Below are positions 40,579 through 48,435 of a DNA stretch of 64,000 bases, piece by piece (position 1 is the stretch's first letter; every line of letters starts with the position of its first letter). Both the position numbers and the translations under genes were made by a program. The notes under the pieces were generated by a model. The model saw only the letters and a list, made by a program, of their open reading frames with translations. It did no database searches and was not told where the DNA came from. This DNA is from Hymenobacter rubidus. Its GTDB lineage: Bacteria; Bacteroidota; Bacteroidia; Cytophagales; Hymenobacteraceae. The stretch covers positions 1-64,000 of the forward strand of contig NZ_JAERQF010000008.1 of NCBI RefSeq assembly GCF_016734815.1. The letters are read 5' to 3'.

Positions 40579-43500
40579 TCACACCTCCACCACTTCTCCC
40601 GTCCCGAAATAATAAATAAGCCCGCGCACCTCCGCGTACCCCAGCTGCTCAAATAGCGTGGCGTAATTCCGCAGCAGGCGCTTGTGTTTCTCCTGCGGCG
40701 GGGGCAGACGGAAATCCATCAGCGTGACGCGGCCACCCAGACGGTGGTGTTCTTCGAGGGAAGGTTCGAGCACCACGCGGTCGGGCTTGTAGTCGCGCAG
40801 CTTCACGCCGCCCACCAGGATTTCGCGCTCCGTTTCCACGCTCAAGTGCGGGGCGAAGTAGGGGGCCAGGCGCGGGTCGCTTACCAGCGTTTCGAGGCTC
40901 TCGACCAGCGCGGGCCGCTCCTTGGCGCTCAATATCCCTTCGGCCACGAGCTGGCTGGCTATCCGGCCCACGTCGGCGGCCGTGAGCAGGCGGCGCAGGG
41001 CGAAGTGTAGCTTGCGGTTCCACTCGCCCTGGGCCTTTTGCTCGTCAAAATCGAAGAGCGTGGTGGCGTGGCGGCGTAGCTTCAGGCGCTCCTCCCAGGG
41101 CGCGGCGGCGAGATTGGTTAGCTCGTAGTTGTTAGTTGTTAGTTGTTTGTTGTCAGGTTTCTTAGCGGCTGGGGTGCCTTTTGATATTACAAAAGACACC
41201 TGTTCTTCCTGCCATTCGCCGCGGCCCAGCAGGTAGCCGTGGAGCAAATCGGCCACGGTACGGGCGGCTGTGGTGGGTGCCGAAACTTCCAGCTCATCGG
41301 TTTTGGTGGTCTTCTTGTCCTCCGGCCGTTTGCTGATGACGTAGAGGCGGTGGCGCGGCCGGGTGAAGGCCACGTAGAGCGTGTTCAGCCCTTCGAGGAA
41401 GGTTTTCTCGCGCTCCTCGTCGTACTGCCCGCCCAATACCGTCTGCTGAATGCCCTTGCTCAGACTCACCACCGCCACGTCGGGCATCAGCTCGATGGGC
41501 TTCTGGCCGGCTTCCAAATGCCCCCACAGCAGCGTACCCCGGTGCGGTTCCAGGCTCCAGTCGGCAAAGGGCACAATCACCACGCCATAGGCCAAGCCCT
41601 TGGCCTTGTGCACCGTGGTGATGGTGATGGCCGCCCGCCCGCCCGGCGCGTTGATGCTGATGCGTCCCTTGCGCTCCTCCCAGTGCGTGAGGAAGTTGCC
41701 CAAGTTGTTGCCAAATTTCAGGCTGTATTCCAGCGTCAAATCGAGGAAGCGGAACAGGTACTCGCTCTCCCCATTCCGCCCCAGCAGCCCGAACAGATTC
41801 AGCAGCCGCTCGGCCAGCTCATACAGGCCCAGGTTGCCGGTTTCGGCCTCGTTCACATCGTAACCCAGCGCCCGCAACTCATCAAAAAACGACGTGCCGC
41901 CCGCCGCATTCGCCACCGTTGCAATGTGCCGCGCCCGCGCCGGCGTGGGGGCCAGCCCGCGCACCACCTTGTCCACGAGCAGCAGGGCTTCGGCCCGCGC
42001 CAGTGTATCAGCCGGCTGGTGCAACACCCGCAAAATGCTCACCAGCAAGTTCACCACCTCCGCAAATTCCAGCGCCAGCGAGTCGGCCGAAATAATGGCG
42101 TAGCCGCGCTCTTTCAGGAACTTGGCGATGATTTTACTGGCGTAGCGCGTGCGGCACAGCACCGAGATGTCCTGTAATTCGTAGCCGTCGCGCAGGGCTT
42201 GCTCAATTAATTGCAGCGTGAGGTAGCAGGTGCTTTCGTCGTAGCCCAGCAGCGCCTCGGCCGCGTGGCCGGGGAGGGGCTCTGCGGTGTATGTGCCGGT
42301 GGTGGGGTCGAAAATCAGCGCCGGCGCATCCTTTTGGGTGAACAACAACTCCACGTGCCCCTGCTGGTCGGCCCGCTGCCATTCGGGCACCTGCTGCCCA
42401 AAATGCGCGTCATAAATCCCCGTCACCAGCCCCAGCGCCTCGTGCCGGGCACTCACCGCCTCAAAAAACGAGTTGTTAAAATCAATAATCTCCCGCGCCG
42501 ACCGGTAGTTCACCTGCAACGCCCGTGGCTCCAGCTTTCCGCGAAACGCCTCGTAGCGCCCCCGCAGCAGCTCGCGCATTTCCGGCTCGCGGGCGCGGGC
42601 AGCCAGCGCCTCCGTGTTGCCCTGGTGCAGCCTGAGAATCTGCTCCATCTCGCCCCCGCGCCAACGGTAAATGGCCTGCTTGGCATCGCCCACCGCCAGA
42701 CTTGAGTGCCCATTCGCCAGCGTATTTTCCACCAGCGGCAGCAAATTATTCCACTGCAATACCGAGGTGTCCTGAAACTCGTCAATTAGAATGTGCTCGT
42801 ATTTCTCGCCCAGCCGCTCGTATAAAAACGGCACCGGTTCGGTAAGCACAATGCTAGCAATTCTTCGGTTGAATTCCGATATCAACACCACGTTGCGCTC
42901 GCGGCTAATTTGCTCAACAATCTTATTTAATTCACTCAACAACGAAGCGTGAAATAAATAGGGCTGCATCGCCGCCAGCAATACATAATTCGGCAAATAA
43001 TCGGCGCGCAATTTATCTAGTGTCGCTACTAATTGGCTGAGCGGCTCCTTCACCGCATCCACGCGCTCCCGGTCGGCGGCGGTTTTTATTTTGCCGCTGT
43101 ACCATTTGTCGTCGGCCAGCGTGGCGCGCACGTAGCTGTTCGGCCCCGCGTCGGGCGCCAGCAAATCCACGCCCTTCTGCACGTAGCCAAAAATGCCGCG
43201 CTTACCCTGGAAAAAGTCGGCTTCTGTAGCTTCTGCCGCGTCCAGCACCGCCAGCGCCACCTCGCGCGTCTGCGCAAACGCCGCCTCAATCTCCGCCCGC
43301 CGGGCCCTGATTTCCTTGTCCAGCCGCCGGAAATCGGCCAAACTCAACTTGTCGAGTTGCGCCACCGCCTCCTGCACCGTCTCATTAAACAGCACCCGCC
43401 CGAAGCCCGCCAGCTCCTCCGGCAGGCGGCTCCAGCTCTTGCCTTCGTCAGCCTGACCTAGCGCATATTCCGCCAACGTCTGCGACAGCAATTTGCTATT

Positions 43501-43977
43501 TGGGTCGCGGTTCACCTTGTCCAGCAGCGCGGCCACGGCGCTTTGCAGCACCGCATCGGTATCCAACTCCACCTCAAACGTGGCCGGCAAGCCCAGTTCC
43601 CGGGTAAAGGCCGTCACAATTCGCTGTACAAACGAATCAATCGTGCTCACCCCAAAATCAGCGTAGTGGTACAGTACCAGCCGAAATGTCTCCGCTGCCC
43701 GCCGCCGCACCTCCGCCGCCGGCAGCTTCAGCTCGGCCGCAATATCGGCCAGCAGCGCATCCGGTTTGCCCGCCGCCGGGTAGGCAAAATTCCGCAGCGC
43801 ATCCACAATGCGGTGCTTCATTTCCCCCGCCGCATCGTTAGTAAACGTAATGGCCAGCACCCGCTTAAAATACGCCGGGTCGTCGGCCCCCAGCGCCAGC
43901 AGCAGGTATTCTTTCGTTAATTGGTACGTCTTCCCCGAGCCAGCCGAAGAGGAGTAGATGCGGAAGGAGGGAGGCAT
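40579..43977 (-). CDS. UvrD/RecB (AddA-like) helicase-nuclease
   Basis: This 1132-residue SF1A helicase processes DNA ends for recombination. Motifs in order: Walker A SSAGSGKTYQL (residues 8-18), ITFTNDAAGEMKHR, motif II ILIDEFQDTS, VGDAKQAIYRWRGGE, TTVHKAKGL and YVAFTRPRHRLY. The C-terminal 150 residues match a RecB-type nuclease region (KPDRVVLEP, VTLMDFRLP, a late NYATLFEQLGY), but the usual motif III D-Y/F-K reads D-F-R, so nuclease activity is uncertain. A repeat-derived stretch (DNKQLTTNNYELTN) is inserted in frame around residue 945. The AddB partner is not in the window. Confidence 0.9.
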   Translation of the reverse strand: MPPSFRIYSSSAGSGKTYQLTKEYLLLALGADDPAYFKRVLAITFTNDAAGEMKHRIVDALRNFAYPAAGKPDALLADIAAELKLPAAEVRRRAAETFRLVLYHYADFGVSTIDSFVQRIVTAFTRELGLPATFEVELDTDAVLQSAVAALLDKVNRDPNSKLLSQTLAEYALGQADEGKSWSRLPEELAGFGRVLFNETVQEAVAQLDKLSLADFRRLDKEIRARRAEIEAAFAQTREVALAVLDAAEATEADFFQGKRGIFGYVQKGVDLLAPDAGPNSYVRATLADDKWYSGKIKTAADRERVDAVKEPLSQLVATLDKLRADYLPNYVLLAAMQPYLFHASLLSELNKIVEQISRERNVVLISEFNRRIASIVLTEPVPFLYERLGEKYEHILIDEFQDTSVLQWNNLLPLVENTLANGHSSLAVGDAKQAIYRWRGGEMEQILRLHQGNTEALAARAREPEMRELLRGRYEAFRGKLEPRALQVNYRSAREIIDFNNSFFEAVSARHEALGLVTGIYDAHFGQQVPEWQRADQQGHVELLFTQKDAPALIFDPTTGTYTAEPLPGHAAEALLGYDESTCYLTLQLIEQALRDGYELQDISVLCRTRYASKIIAKFLKERGYAIISADSLALEFAEVVNLLVSILRVLHQPADTLARAEALLLVDKVVRGLAPTPARARHIATVANAAGGTSFFDELRALGYDVNEAETGNLGLYELAERLLNLFGLLGRNGESEYLFRFLDLTLEYSLKFGNNLGNFLTHWEERKGRISINAPGGRAAITITTVHKAKGLAYGVVIVPFADWSLEPHRGTLLWGHLEAGQKPIELMPDVAVVSLSKGIQQTVLGGQYDEEREKTFLEGLNTLYVAFTRPRHRLYVISKRPEDKKTTKTDELEVSAPTTAARTVADLLHGYLLGRGEWQEEQVSFVISKGTPAAKKPDNKQLTTNNYELTNLAAAPWEERLKLRRHATTLFDFDEQKAQGEWNRKLHFALRRLLTAADVGRIASQLVAEGILSAKERPALVESLETLVSDPRLAPYFAPHLSVETEREILVGGVKLRDYKPDRVVLEPSLEEHHRLGGRVTLMDFRLPPPQEKHKRLLRNYATLFEQLGYAEVRGLIYYFGTGEVVEV
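41117..41157 (-). repeat. Family D repeat units in frame within the helicase gene
   Basis: The plus strand reads GTTAGCTCGTAGTTGTTAGT followed by GTTAGTTGTTTGTTGTCAGG, units of the element at 26315-26406. On the coding strand this yields DNKQLTTNNYELTN in a linker before the nuclease domain, with no frame break. Confidence 0.7.
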
Positions 43978-44011
43978 GAATATTTGACGAGAAGGTTTTG
44001 TCTAACTTTAA

Positions 44012-44039
44012 ATCTGCGTAATGCTATCTGCGTAATGCT
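44012..44039 (+). repeat. Tandem duplication of a 14-bp unit at a start codon
   Basis: ATCTGCGTAATGCT occurs twice in tandem. Each unit holds an ATG: the second is the start of the gene at 44035, the first opens a 4-codon mini-frame (MLSA) whose TAA overlaps that ATG (TAATG). Confidence 0.8.
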
Positions 44040-44463
44040 AACAATACAAAGTCATGATGTAGAGAAGAGTTTACTGACAAAATATGCGCTTTTGATTGGT
44101 GCCGTTTTTCTTGCTCTAACATTTATATTTTACGATTATTTCATAGCGCTTTTATCGTGTTACATCGTGACCTTTATTCTGATGTTTATTAGGGTTATTG
44201 GTAAACGTCGTGTTACCAAGATTAAGATTCAAGCCAAAAGAGTGGATATATATTTTGGTGGTTCTTTGAAGACGGAGATAAAATCGTTTCAGTTGGCAGA
44301 GTTGCAAGGGCGTCTTTCGGAGGTAAAAGATATTTTGGGCGGCAAGTATACCATCCTGGAAATTGCGCAAAATGGCAATACGGTTTGTGCAGTTGAAACA
44401 AGGGATGGATTTGAAGAGAGTAGGCTTAAAATGCTTATCTCGCTACTCAATCGGGTTGAGTAA
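44035..44463 (+). CDS. Small membrane protein of unknown function, AT-rich
   Basis: The 142-residue product has two membrane helices near residues 17-55 (LLIGAVFLALTFIFYDYFIA, LLSCYIVTFILMFIRVIG) and a cytoplasmic C-terminal domain of about 85 residues (VTKIKIQAKRVDIYFGG..). No family recognised. Its G+C content is well below the neighbours, like the gene at 40114, suggesting transfer. Its last 21 bases overlap the end of the convergent thioesterase gene. A mini-frame overlapping its ATG may couple translation. Confidence 0.65.
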   Translation: MLTIQSHDVEKSLLTKYALLIGAVFLALTFIFYDYFIALLSCYIVTFILMFIRVIGKRRVTKIKIQAKRVDIYFGGSLKTEIKSFQLAELQGRLSEVKDILGGKYTILEIAQNGNTVCAVETRDGFEESRLKMLISLLNRVE

Positions 44464-44895
44464 ATCCAAGCCATTTGTCAGCCAACTCACCATCTCCGCC
44501 GTCACCCGTACCGGCCGGCCGCTTTTGGGGTCGAGCAGCACCCAGGTCGTTTCTGCCTCGCACAGCAGCACGCCATCGGCGGCGCGGGTGAGGCGGGTGT
44601 AGCGAAGCGACGTGGCCCCGCTGGTTTCGCCCACCCAGGTGCTGGCCCGCAGCGTCTCGCCCGCGAAGGCCGATTGCAGGTAGCGAATCCGGTGCTCGCG
44701 CACCACCCAGATAATCTGGTCGCGCAGCTCGGCTGGGCAGATGCTCATCCAGTGCGCCCCCGCCACGTCCTGCACCCAGCGCACGTATTCCACGTTGTTG
44801 GCGTGGCCCAGCGCATCAATGGCGCTGGCCGGAACTTGAAAATCGTGCGAAAAAGCGTGGGCGGGCGTGTCGGGCATGGGGGAGGCGTTGTGCAT
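44443..44895 (-). CDS. 4HBT-type acyl-CoA thioesterase
   Basis: The 150-residue hot-dog protein contains SAIDALGHANNVEYVRWVQD, the 4-hydroxybenzoyl-CoA thioesterase motif with its conserved Asp and Asn, followed by YLQSAFAGETLRASTWVGET and the strand ETTWVLLDPKSGRPVRV. It hydrolyses acyl-CoA thioesters; the specific acyl chain is unknown. Start could be ATG 44895 or 44877; both precede the domain. It converges on the membrane-protein gene with a 21-base overlap. Confidence 0.85.
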   Translation of the reverse strand: MHNASPMPDTPAHAFSHDFQVPASAIDALGHANNVEYVRWVQDVAGAHWMSICPAELRDQIIWVVREHRIRYLQSAFAGETLRASTWVGETSGATSLRYTRLTRAADGVLLCEAETTWVLLDPKSGRPVRVTAEMVSWLTNGLDLLNPIE

Positions 44896-44922
44896 AATTA
44901 AGAAAGCCAGGCACAAAAGAAC

Positions 44923-45014
44923 GTCATGCTGAGCGCAGCCGAAGCATCTCGCGTGTGGTAGTAACCCAATCGTTCAACGACGCGAGCGAGATGCTTCGCT
45001 GCGCTCTGCATGAC
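44923..45014. repeat. Family A inverted repeat
   Basis: The left arm begins GTCATGCTGAGCGCAGCCGA (44923); the right arm ends CTGCGCTCTGCATGAC (45014). The arms match except for CTGAG against CTCTG and the AGCCGA/TCGCTG centre, showing drift between the two arms. Confidence 0.85.
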
Positions 45015-45068
45015 ATGCGAACGGACTCATAACCTCGCCTACGTCCATCGAAAAAAATATCTATCGAC

Positions 45069-45098
45069 TTGGTCATTTGGAATTTCTGCCTATCTTTG
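45069..45098 (+). promoter_or_regulatory. Cold-shock gene promoter TTG-N19-TATCTTTG
   Basis: TTG at 45069-45071 and TATCTTTG at 45091-45098, spaced by 19 bases, match the Bacteroidota consensus. The start site near 45105 gives a leader of about 58 bases before the csp ATG. Confidence 0.75.
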
Positions 45099-45162
45099 AC
45101 GCAACCTAAGAAACCAAGCCACGGTGGCCCAAACGCTTAGGGAAACTCCACAACCAACCACC

Positions 45163-45357
45163 ATGCCCACCGGAACGGTAAAATTCTTTAATGACACCAA
45201 AGGCTTTGGTTTCATCAAAAACGACGAAACTGGCGAAGACATCTTCGTTCACATCAGCGACCTCCAGGTTAGCTCGATTCGCGAAAACGACAAAGTTCAA
45301 TACGAAGTAGCTCAGGGCAAAAAAGGCCCGAACGCCGTAAAAGTATCGCTGGTTTAA
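45163..45357 (+). CDS. Cold-shock domain protein (CspA family)
   Basis: A 64-residue OB-fold RNA chaperone: MPTGTVKFFNDTKGFGFIKN with RNP1 KGFGFI and RNP2 DIFVHIS (residues 26-32). Single-stranded RNA binding prevents structure at low temperature. ATG 45163 gives the standard start; the frame is open 13 codons upstream but those precede or overlap the promoter leader. It has its own promoter and terminator. Confidence 0.95.
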   Translation: MPTGTVKFFNDTKGFGFIKNDETGEDIFVHISDLQVSSIRENDKVQYEVAQGKKGPNAVKVSLV

Positions 45358-45383
45358 TTCAGCCGCAGCTTTGCAACTCTAAG

Positions 45384-45411
45384 AAAGCCCGCCTCTGGCG
45401 GGCTTTTTTTT
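45384..45411 (+). terminator. Intrinsic terminator of the cold-shock gene
   Basis: AAAGCCCGCC, TCT loop, GGCGGGCTTT and T8 form a 10-bp stem 27 bases after the stop. Confidence 0.9.
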
Positions 45412-45445
45412 GTGCCGTTTGGAGAGGTCAGAAGGAAATTAGAAC

Positions 45446-45542
45446 GTCATGCAGAGCGTAGCGAAGCATCTTTACCTCAATAGTAAACCAATCGTTGCGG
45501 TCGCGTTGTGCGGTAAAGATGCTTCGCTACGCTCTGCATGAC
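45446..45542. repeat. Family A inverted repeat upstream of the GIY-YIG gene
   Basis: Perfect 31-base arms (45446-45476 and 45512-45542) begin GTCATGCAGAGCGTAGCGAA. The right arm is repeated, in the same direction, downstream of the GIY-YIG gene at 45870-45900. Confidence 0.9.
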
Positions 45543-45566
45543 CGGTCAAAGAAGTCCACAACCAAC

Positions 45567-45857
45567 ATGTACGTCTACATCCTCACCAACACCAGCCGTA
45601 CTGTCCTCTACATCGGCGTAACCAACGACCTCACCCGCCGCCTGTATGAGCATAGCACCGGTCGGGGTGATGCTAACAAATTCACCGGCCGGTATCAAGC
45701 TGATTTGCTGGTCTATTTTGAGCAGTTGCCTGACGCAGGGCAGGCCATAGCCCGCGAGAAAGTGCTGAAAGGATGGTCACGAGCCAAGAAAGACGCGCTG
45801 GTTACAGCGTTCAATCCGGAATGGAAAACGATTGATTTGGATACGTGGGATGGTTAA
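45567..45857 (+). CDS. Stand-alone GIY-YIG endonuclease-domain protein
   Basis: The 96-residue protein is a single GIY-YIG domain: MYVYILTNTSRTVLYIGVTN carries the two Tyr-containing strands, LTRRLYEHSTGRG the catalytic Arg helix, and ARAKVL-like REKVLKGWSRAKK the catalytic Glu region. Members of this YhbQ/UPF0213-like group may cut branched or damaged DNA. The gene has direct copies of a family A repeat arm on both sides (45513-45542, 45870-45899), which suggests movement or amplification with the repeat. The ORF stays open upstream through the repeat, but ATG 45567 is the natural start. Confidence 0.85.
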   Translation: MYVYILTNTSRTVLYIGVTNDLTRRLYEHSTGRGDANKFTGRYQADLLVYFEQLPDAGQAIAREKVLKGWSRAKKDALVTAFNPEWKTIDLDTWDG

Positions 45858-45869
45858 AGCAACGAAGCT

Positions 45870-45900
45870 GTAAAGATGCTTCGCTGCGCTCTGCATGACG
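45870..45900 (+). repeat. Family A half copy downstream of the GIY-YIG gene
   Basis: GTAAAGATGCTTCGCTGCGC followed by TCTGCATGACG matches 45513-45542 in the same orientation, with one difference over 30 bases. No inverted partner is present. Confidence 0.85.
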
Positions 45901-45951
45901 TTCTTCCAGAATCATGTTCAACCAACATTAGCTTTTTCAAAATAAAAATCC

Positions 45952-45959
45952 TACCTTTG
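45952..45959 (+). promoter_or_regulatory. DEAD-box helicase promoter, -7 element TACCTTTG
   Basis: An exact TAnnTTTG match. Its start site near 45966 leaves a leader of about 174 bases before the ATG at 46140, long for this genome. No clear -33 box. Confidence 0.6.
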
Positions 45960-45965
45960 CACCCG

Positions 45966-46139
45966 CATTTGAGGACGGCCCAAGCCCGCGCAAGCCTGAG
46001 AGAGGCGCTAACGCATTGGCCGCGTAGTTTTTTGGTTGTTTTTTCCCGCCTGATTGTGACAAGGTAGTAGGAGGGGAAACGTCGCTGAGTACGGCTGTTT
46101 TCAGAGCTATGTCTCTTTTCCCCCTTATCAACTCCACTC
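45966..46139 (+). promoter_or_regulatory. Long 5' leader of the DEAD-box gene
   Basis: The leader is 174 bases and includes GC-rich stretches around 45972-46020, T-rich runs near 46026-46046 and a GGAGGGGAAACG segment near 46070. Long leaders on cold-shock RNA helicase genes often control translation with temperature; no known riboswitch was recognised here. Confidence 0.45.
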
Positions 46140-48149
46140 ATGGAAGCTGAAAAAATTGTAGTTCGTTTCGACGAACTGAACCTCTCCGAGGAAGTACAAC
46201 GCGCTATCACCGAGATGGGCTACGAGGAAGCTTCGGCCATTCAGGCCGCTGCCATTCCCGTGCTGCTCGCCGGCAAAGACGTTATCGGCCAGGCCCAGAC
46301 GGGTACCGGCAAAACCGCTGCCTTCTCCATTCCCGCCATCGACAACATCGATACCGAGAGCAAAGACGTGCAGGTATTGGTGCTCTGCCCCACCCGCGAA
46401 CTCGCGGTGCAGGTATCGGGCGAAATCCAGAAACTGGGCAAGTACAAGCGCGGCCTGATGGTGGTGCCCATCTACGGCGGCAGCCCCTACGACCGTCAGC
46501 TCCGCGCCCTGGAGCGCGGCGTGCAGATTGTTATCGGCACCCCCGGCCGTGTGATGGACCACATCGAGCGCGGTACGCTGAAGCTGGAAAACACCACCAA
46601 AATCATTCTCGATGAAGCCGACGAGATGCTCGATATGGGCTTCCGCGACGACATCGAGTTCATTCTGAGCAAAATGCCGAAGGAGCGCCAGACGGTGTTC
46701 TTCTCGGCTACGATGAGCAAGCCCATCATGGAGCTCACCAAGAAATATCAGCGCGAGCCGCAGATTGTGAAGGTGAACCACCAGACGATGACGGTGACCA
46801 ACATCGAGCAGAGCTACTACGAGGTGCGCGGCCCCCAGAAAAAGGACGTGCTGACCCGTTTGCTCGACATGTTCAACCTGAAGTCGACCATCGTTTTCGC
46901 CAACACCAAGCGCATGGTAGACGAAATCGTGGCCGACCTGCAAGCTAAAGGCTACTTCGCCGAAGGCCTGCACGGCGACATGGGCCAGCAGCAGCGCCAG
47001 AACACGCTGGATAAATTCCGCAAATCGACGCTGGAAGTCTTGGTGGCCACCGACGTAGCCGCCCGCGGCATCGACGTGGATAATGTGGAAGCCGTCGTAA
47101 ACTACGACCTGCCCGCCGACGAAGAATACTACGTGCACCGCATCGGCCGCACGGGCCGCGCTGGCAAGTCGGGCAAAGCCTTCACGTTCGTGAGCGGCCG
47201 CGACATTTATAAGCTGCGCGACATCATGCGCTTCACCAAGGCCCAGATTAAACTGGAGCAAGTGCCGTCGTTTGCCGATGTATCGGAAGTGAAAACCACG
47301 CTGTTCCTGAATCAGATTAAGGAAATTATCGAGAAAGGCAACCTCGAGAAATACGTGGGCCGCGTGCAGCGCCTGCTCGACCAGGGTGAGGAAATCACTT
47401 CGCTCGACATCGCCGCTGCGCTGCTGAAAATGACCATGAAGGAGGACAAGAGTGCTCAGCAGAGCCTCGACGCCAGCAAGGCAGCCGGCCAGGCTCGCCC
47501 CGGCTACACCCGCCTCTTCGTGACCATGGGCAAGAAAGACCGGATTCATCCCCGCGACATCGTGGATTTGATTTCGGAATCGAGCAACCTGACCGGCGCT
47601 AAAGTGGGCGACATCGCCCTCTACGACAAGTTCAGCTTCGTGGAAGTACCGTCGGAATTTGCCGATGAGATTGTGAGCAAGCTGGGCCGCACCAGCATCC
47701 AGGGCACGCCGGTAAGCTTCAGCATCGCAACGCCGGTGCAGGACGCGGCGGCCAAGGAAGAAGGCTTCAACCGCATGGGCGGTGGTGGCCCGGGCGGCTT
47801 CGGCGGCGACCGTGAGCGTCGTCCGTTCAACGGCGGCGAGCGTCGTGAGGGCGGCTTCGGCGGCGGCTACAAAGGTGGCAACCGCGGCGGTAGCAGCTTT
47901 GGTGGCGGCGAGCGTCGCGAAGGCGGCTACGGCGGCGGCTACAAAGGCAACCGCGACGGCGGTAGCGGCTACGGCAACAAGCCCAGCTACGGCAACCGCG
48001 AAGGCGGCACCGGCAAGTCGGGCTACGGCAACCGGCCGAGCTACGGGGATAAGCCCAGCTATGGCAACAAGCCCAGCTACGGTACGCCCCGCGAGTACGA
48101 CACACGTCCCGGGCCCCGTGCTCCCCGCAACGAGAGCTTCGACGAATAA
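46140..48149 (+). CDS. DEAD-box RNA helicase (DeaD/CsdA-like) with RGG/YG-rich tail
   Basis: The 669-residue protein unwinds structured RNA and may aid ribosome assembly in the cold. Motifs: Q motif FDELNLSEEVQRAITEMGYEE, Walker A AQTGTGKT (residues 52-59), PTREL, GTPGR, LDEADEML, FSATM, and HRIGRTGRAG. A DbpA/DeaD RNA-binding domain lies near residues 470-545 (RLFVTMGKKDRIHPRDIVDL). The C-terminal 120 residues are low-complexity with RREGGFGGGYKGG and SYGNKPSYGN repeats. Its stop codon TAA (48147-48149) begins a 41-bp inverted-repeat arm. Confidence 0.95.
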   Translation: MEAEKIVVRFDELNLSEEVQRAITEMGYEEASAIQAAAIPVLLAGKDVIGQAQTGTGKTAAFSIPAIDNIDTESKDVQVLVLCPTRELAVQVSGEIQKLGKYKRGLMVVPIYGGSPYDRQLRALERGVQIVIGTPGRVMDHIERGTLKLENTTKIILDEADEMLDMGFRDDIEFILSKMPKERQTVFFSATMSKPIMELTKKYQREPQIVKVNHQTMTVTNIEQSYYEVRGPQKKDVLTRLLDMFNLKSTIVFANTKRMVDEIVADLQAKGYFAEGLHGDMGQQQRQNTLDKFRKSTLEVLVATDVAARGIDVDNVEAVVNYDLPADEEYYVHRIGRTGRAGKSGKAFTFVSGRDIYKLRDIMRFTKAQIKLEQVPSFADVSEVKTTLFLNQIKEIIEKGNLEKYVGRVQRLLDQGEEITSLDIAAALLKMTMKEDKSAQQSLDASKAAGQARPGYTRLFVTMGKKDRIHPRDIVDLISESSNLTGAKVGDIALYDKFSFVEVPSEFADEIVSKLGRTSIQGTPVSFSIATPVQDAAAKEEGFNRMGGGGPGGFGGDRERRPFNGGERREGGFGGGYKGGNRGGSSFGGGERREGGYGGGYKGNRDGGSGYGNKPSYGNREGGTGKSGYGNRPSYGDKPSYGNKPSYGTPREYDTRPGPRAPRNESFDE

Positions 48150-48435
48150 GGACCGCAGATTTTAACGGATTTGACGGATAAGAACGGATTCGGTCGGCTT
48201 GTTATAAACTGGCCGGTATTCACAGTGCATCATTTTAGTTAATTGGCGATTGTATAGTTATTGTTTGTTGGTAATAATTAGCAAAGCTATTTATTAAAGT
48301 TAATGCTATAAAAAAGGCCCCTCGATTAATCGAGGGGCCTTTTTTATTCTAATTCAGCGAATTCAGTTACAAGGAAAAATAAGCTTACTAGAACCCGTTC
48401 TTATCCGTCAAATCCGTTAAAATCTGCGGTCCTTA
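48147..48435. repeat. Family E inverted repeat: 41-bp arms ending at both stop codons
   Basis: Arms 48147-48187 and 48395-48435 are perfect reverse complements beginning TAAGGACCGCAGATTTTAAC. Each outermost TAA is the stop codon of a gene: the helicase on the left, the DUF2383 protein on the right. Between them are 207 bases that include a terminator at 48308-48347. Confidence 0.9.
48308..48347. terminator. Bidirectional terminator, 40-bp perfect palindrome
   Basis: ATAAAAAAGGCCCCTCGATT and its exact complement meet without a loop, with A6 and T6 outside the GC stem. It serves the convergent helicase and DUF2383 genes. Confidence 0.9.
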
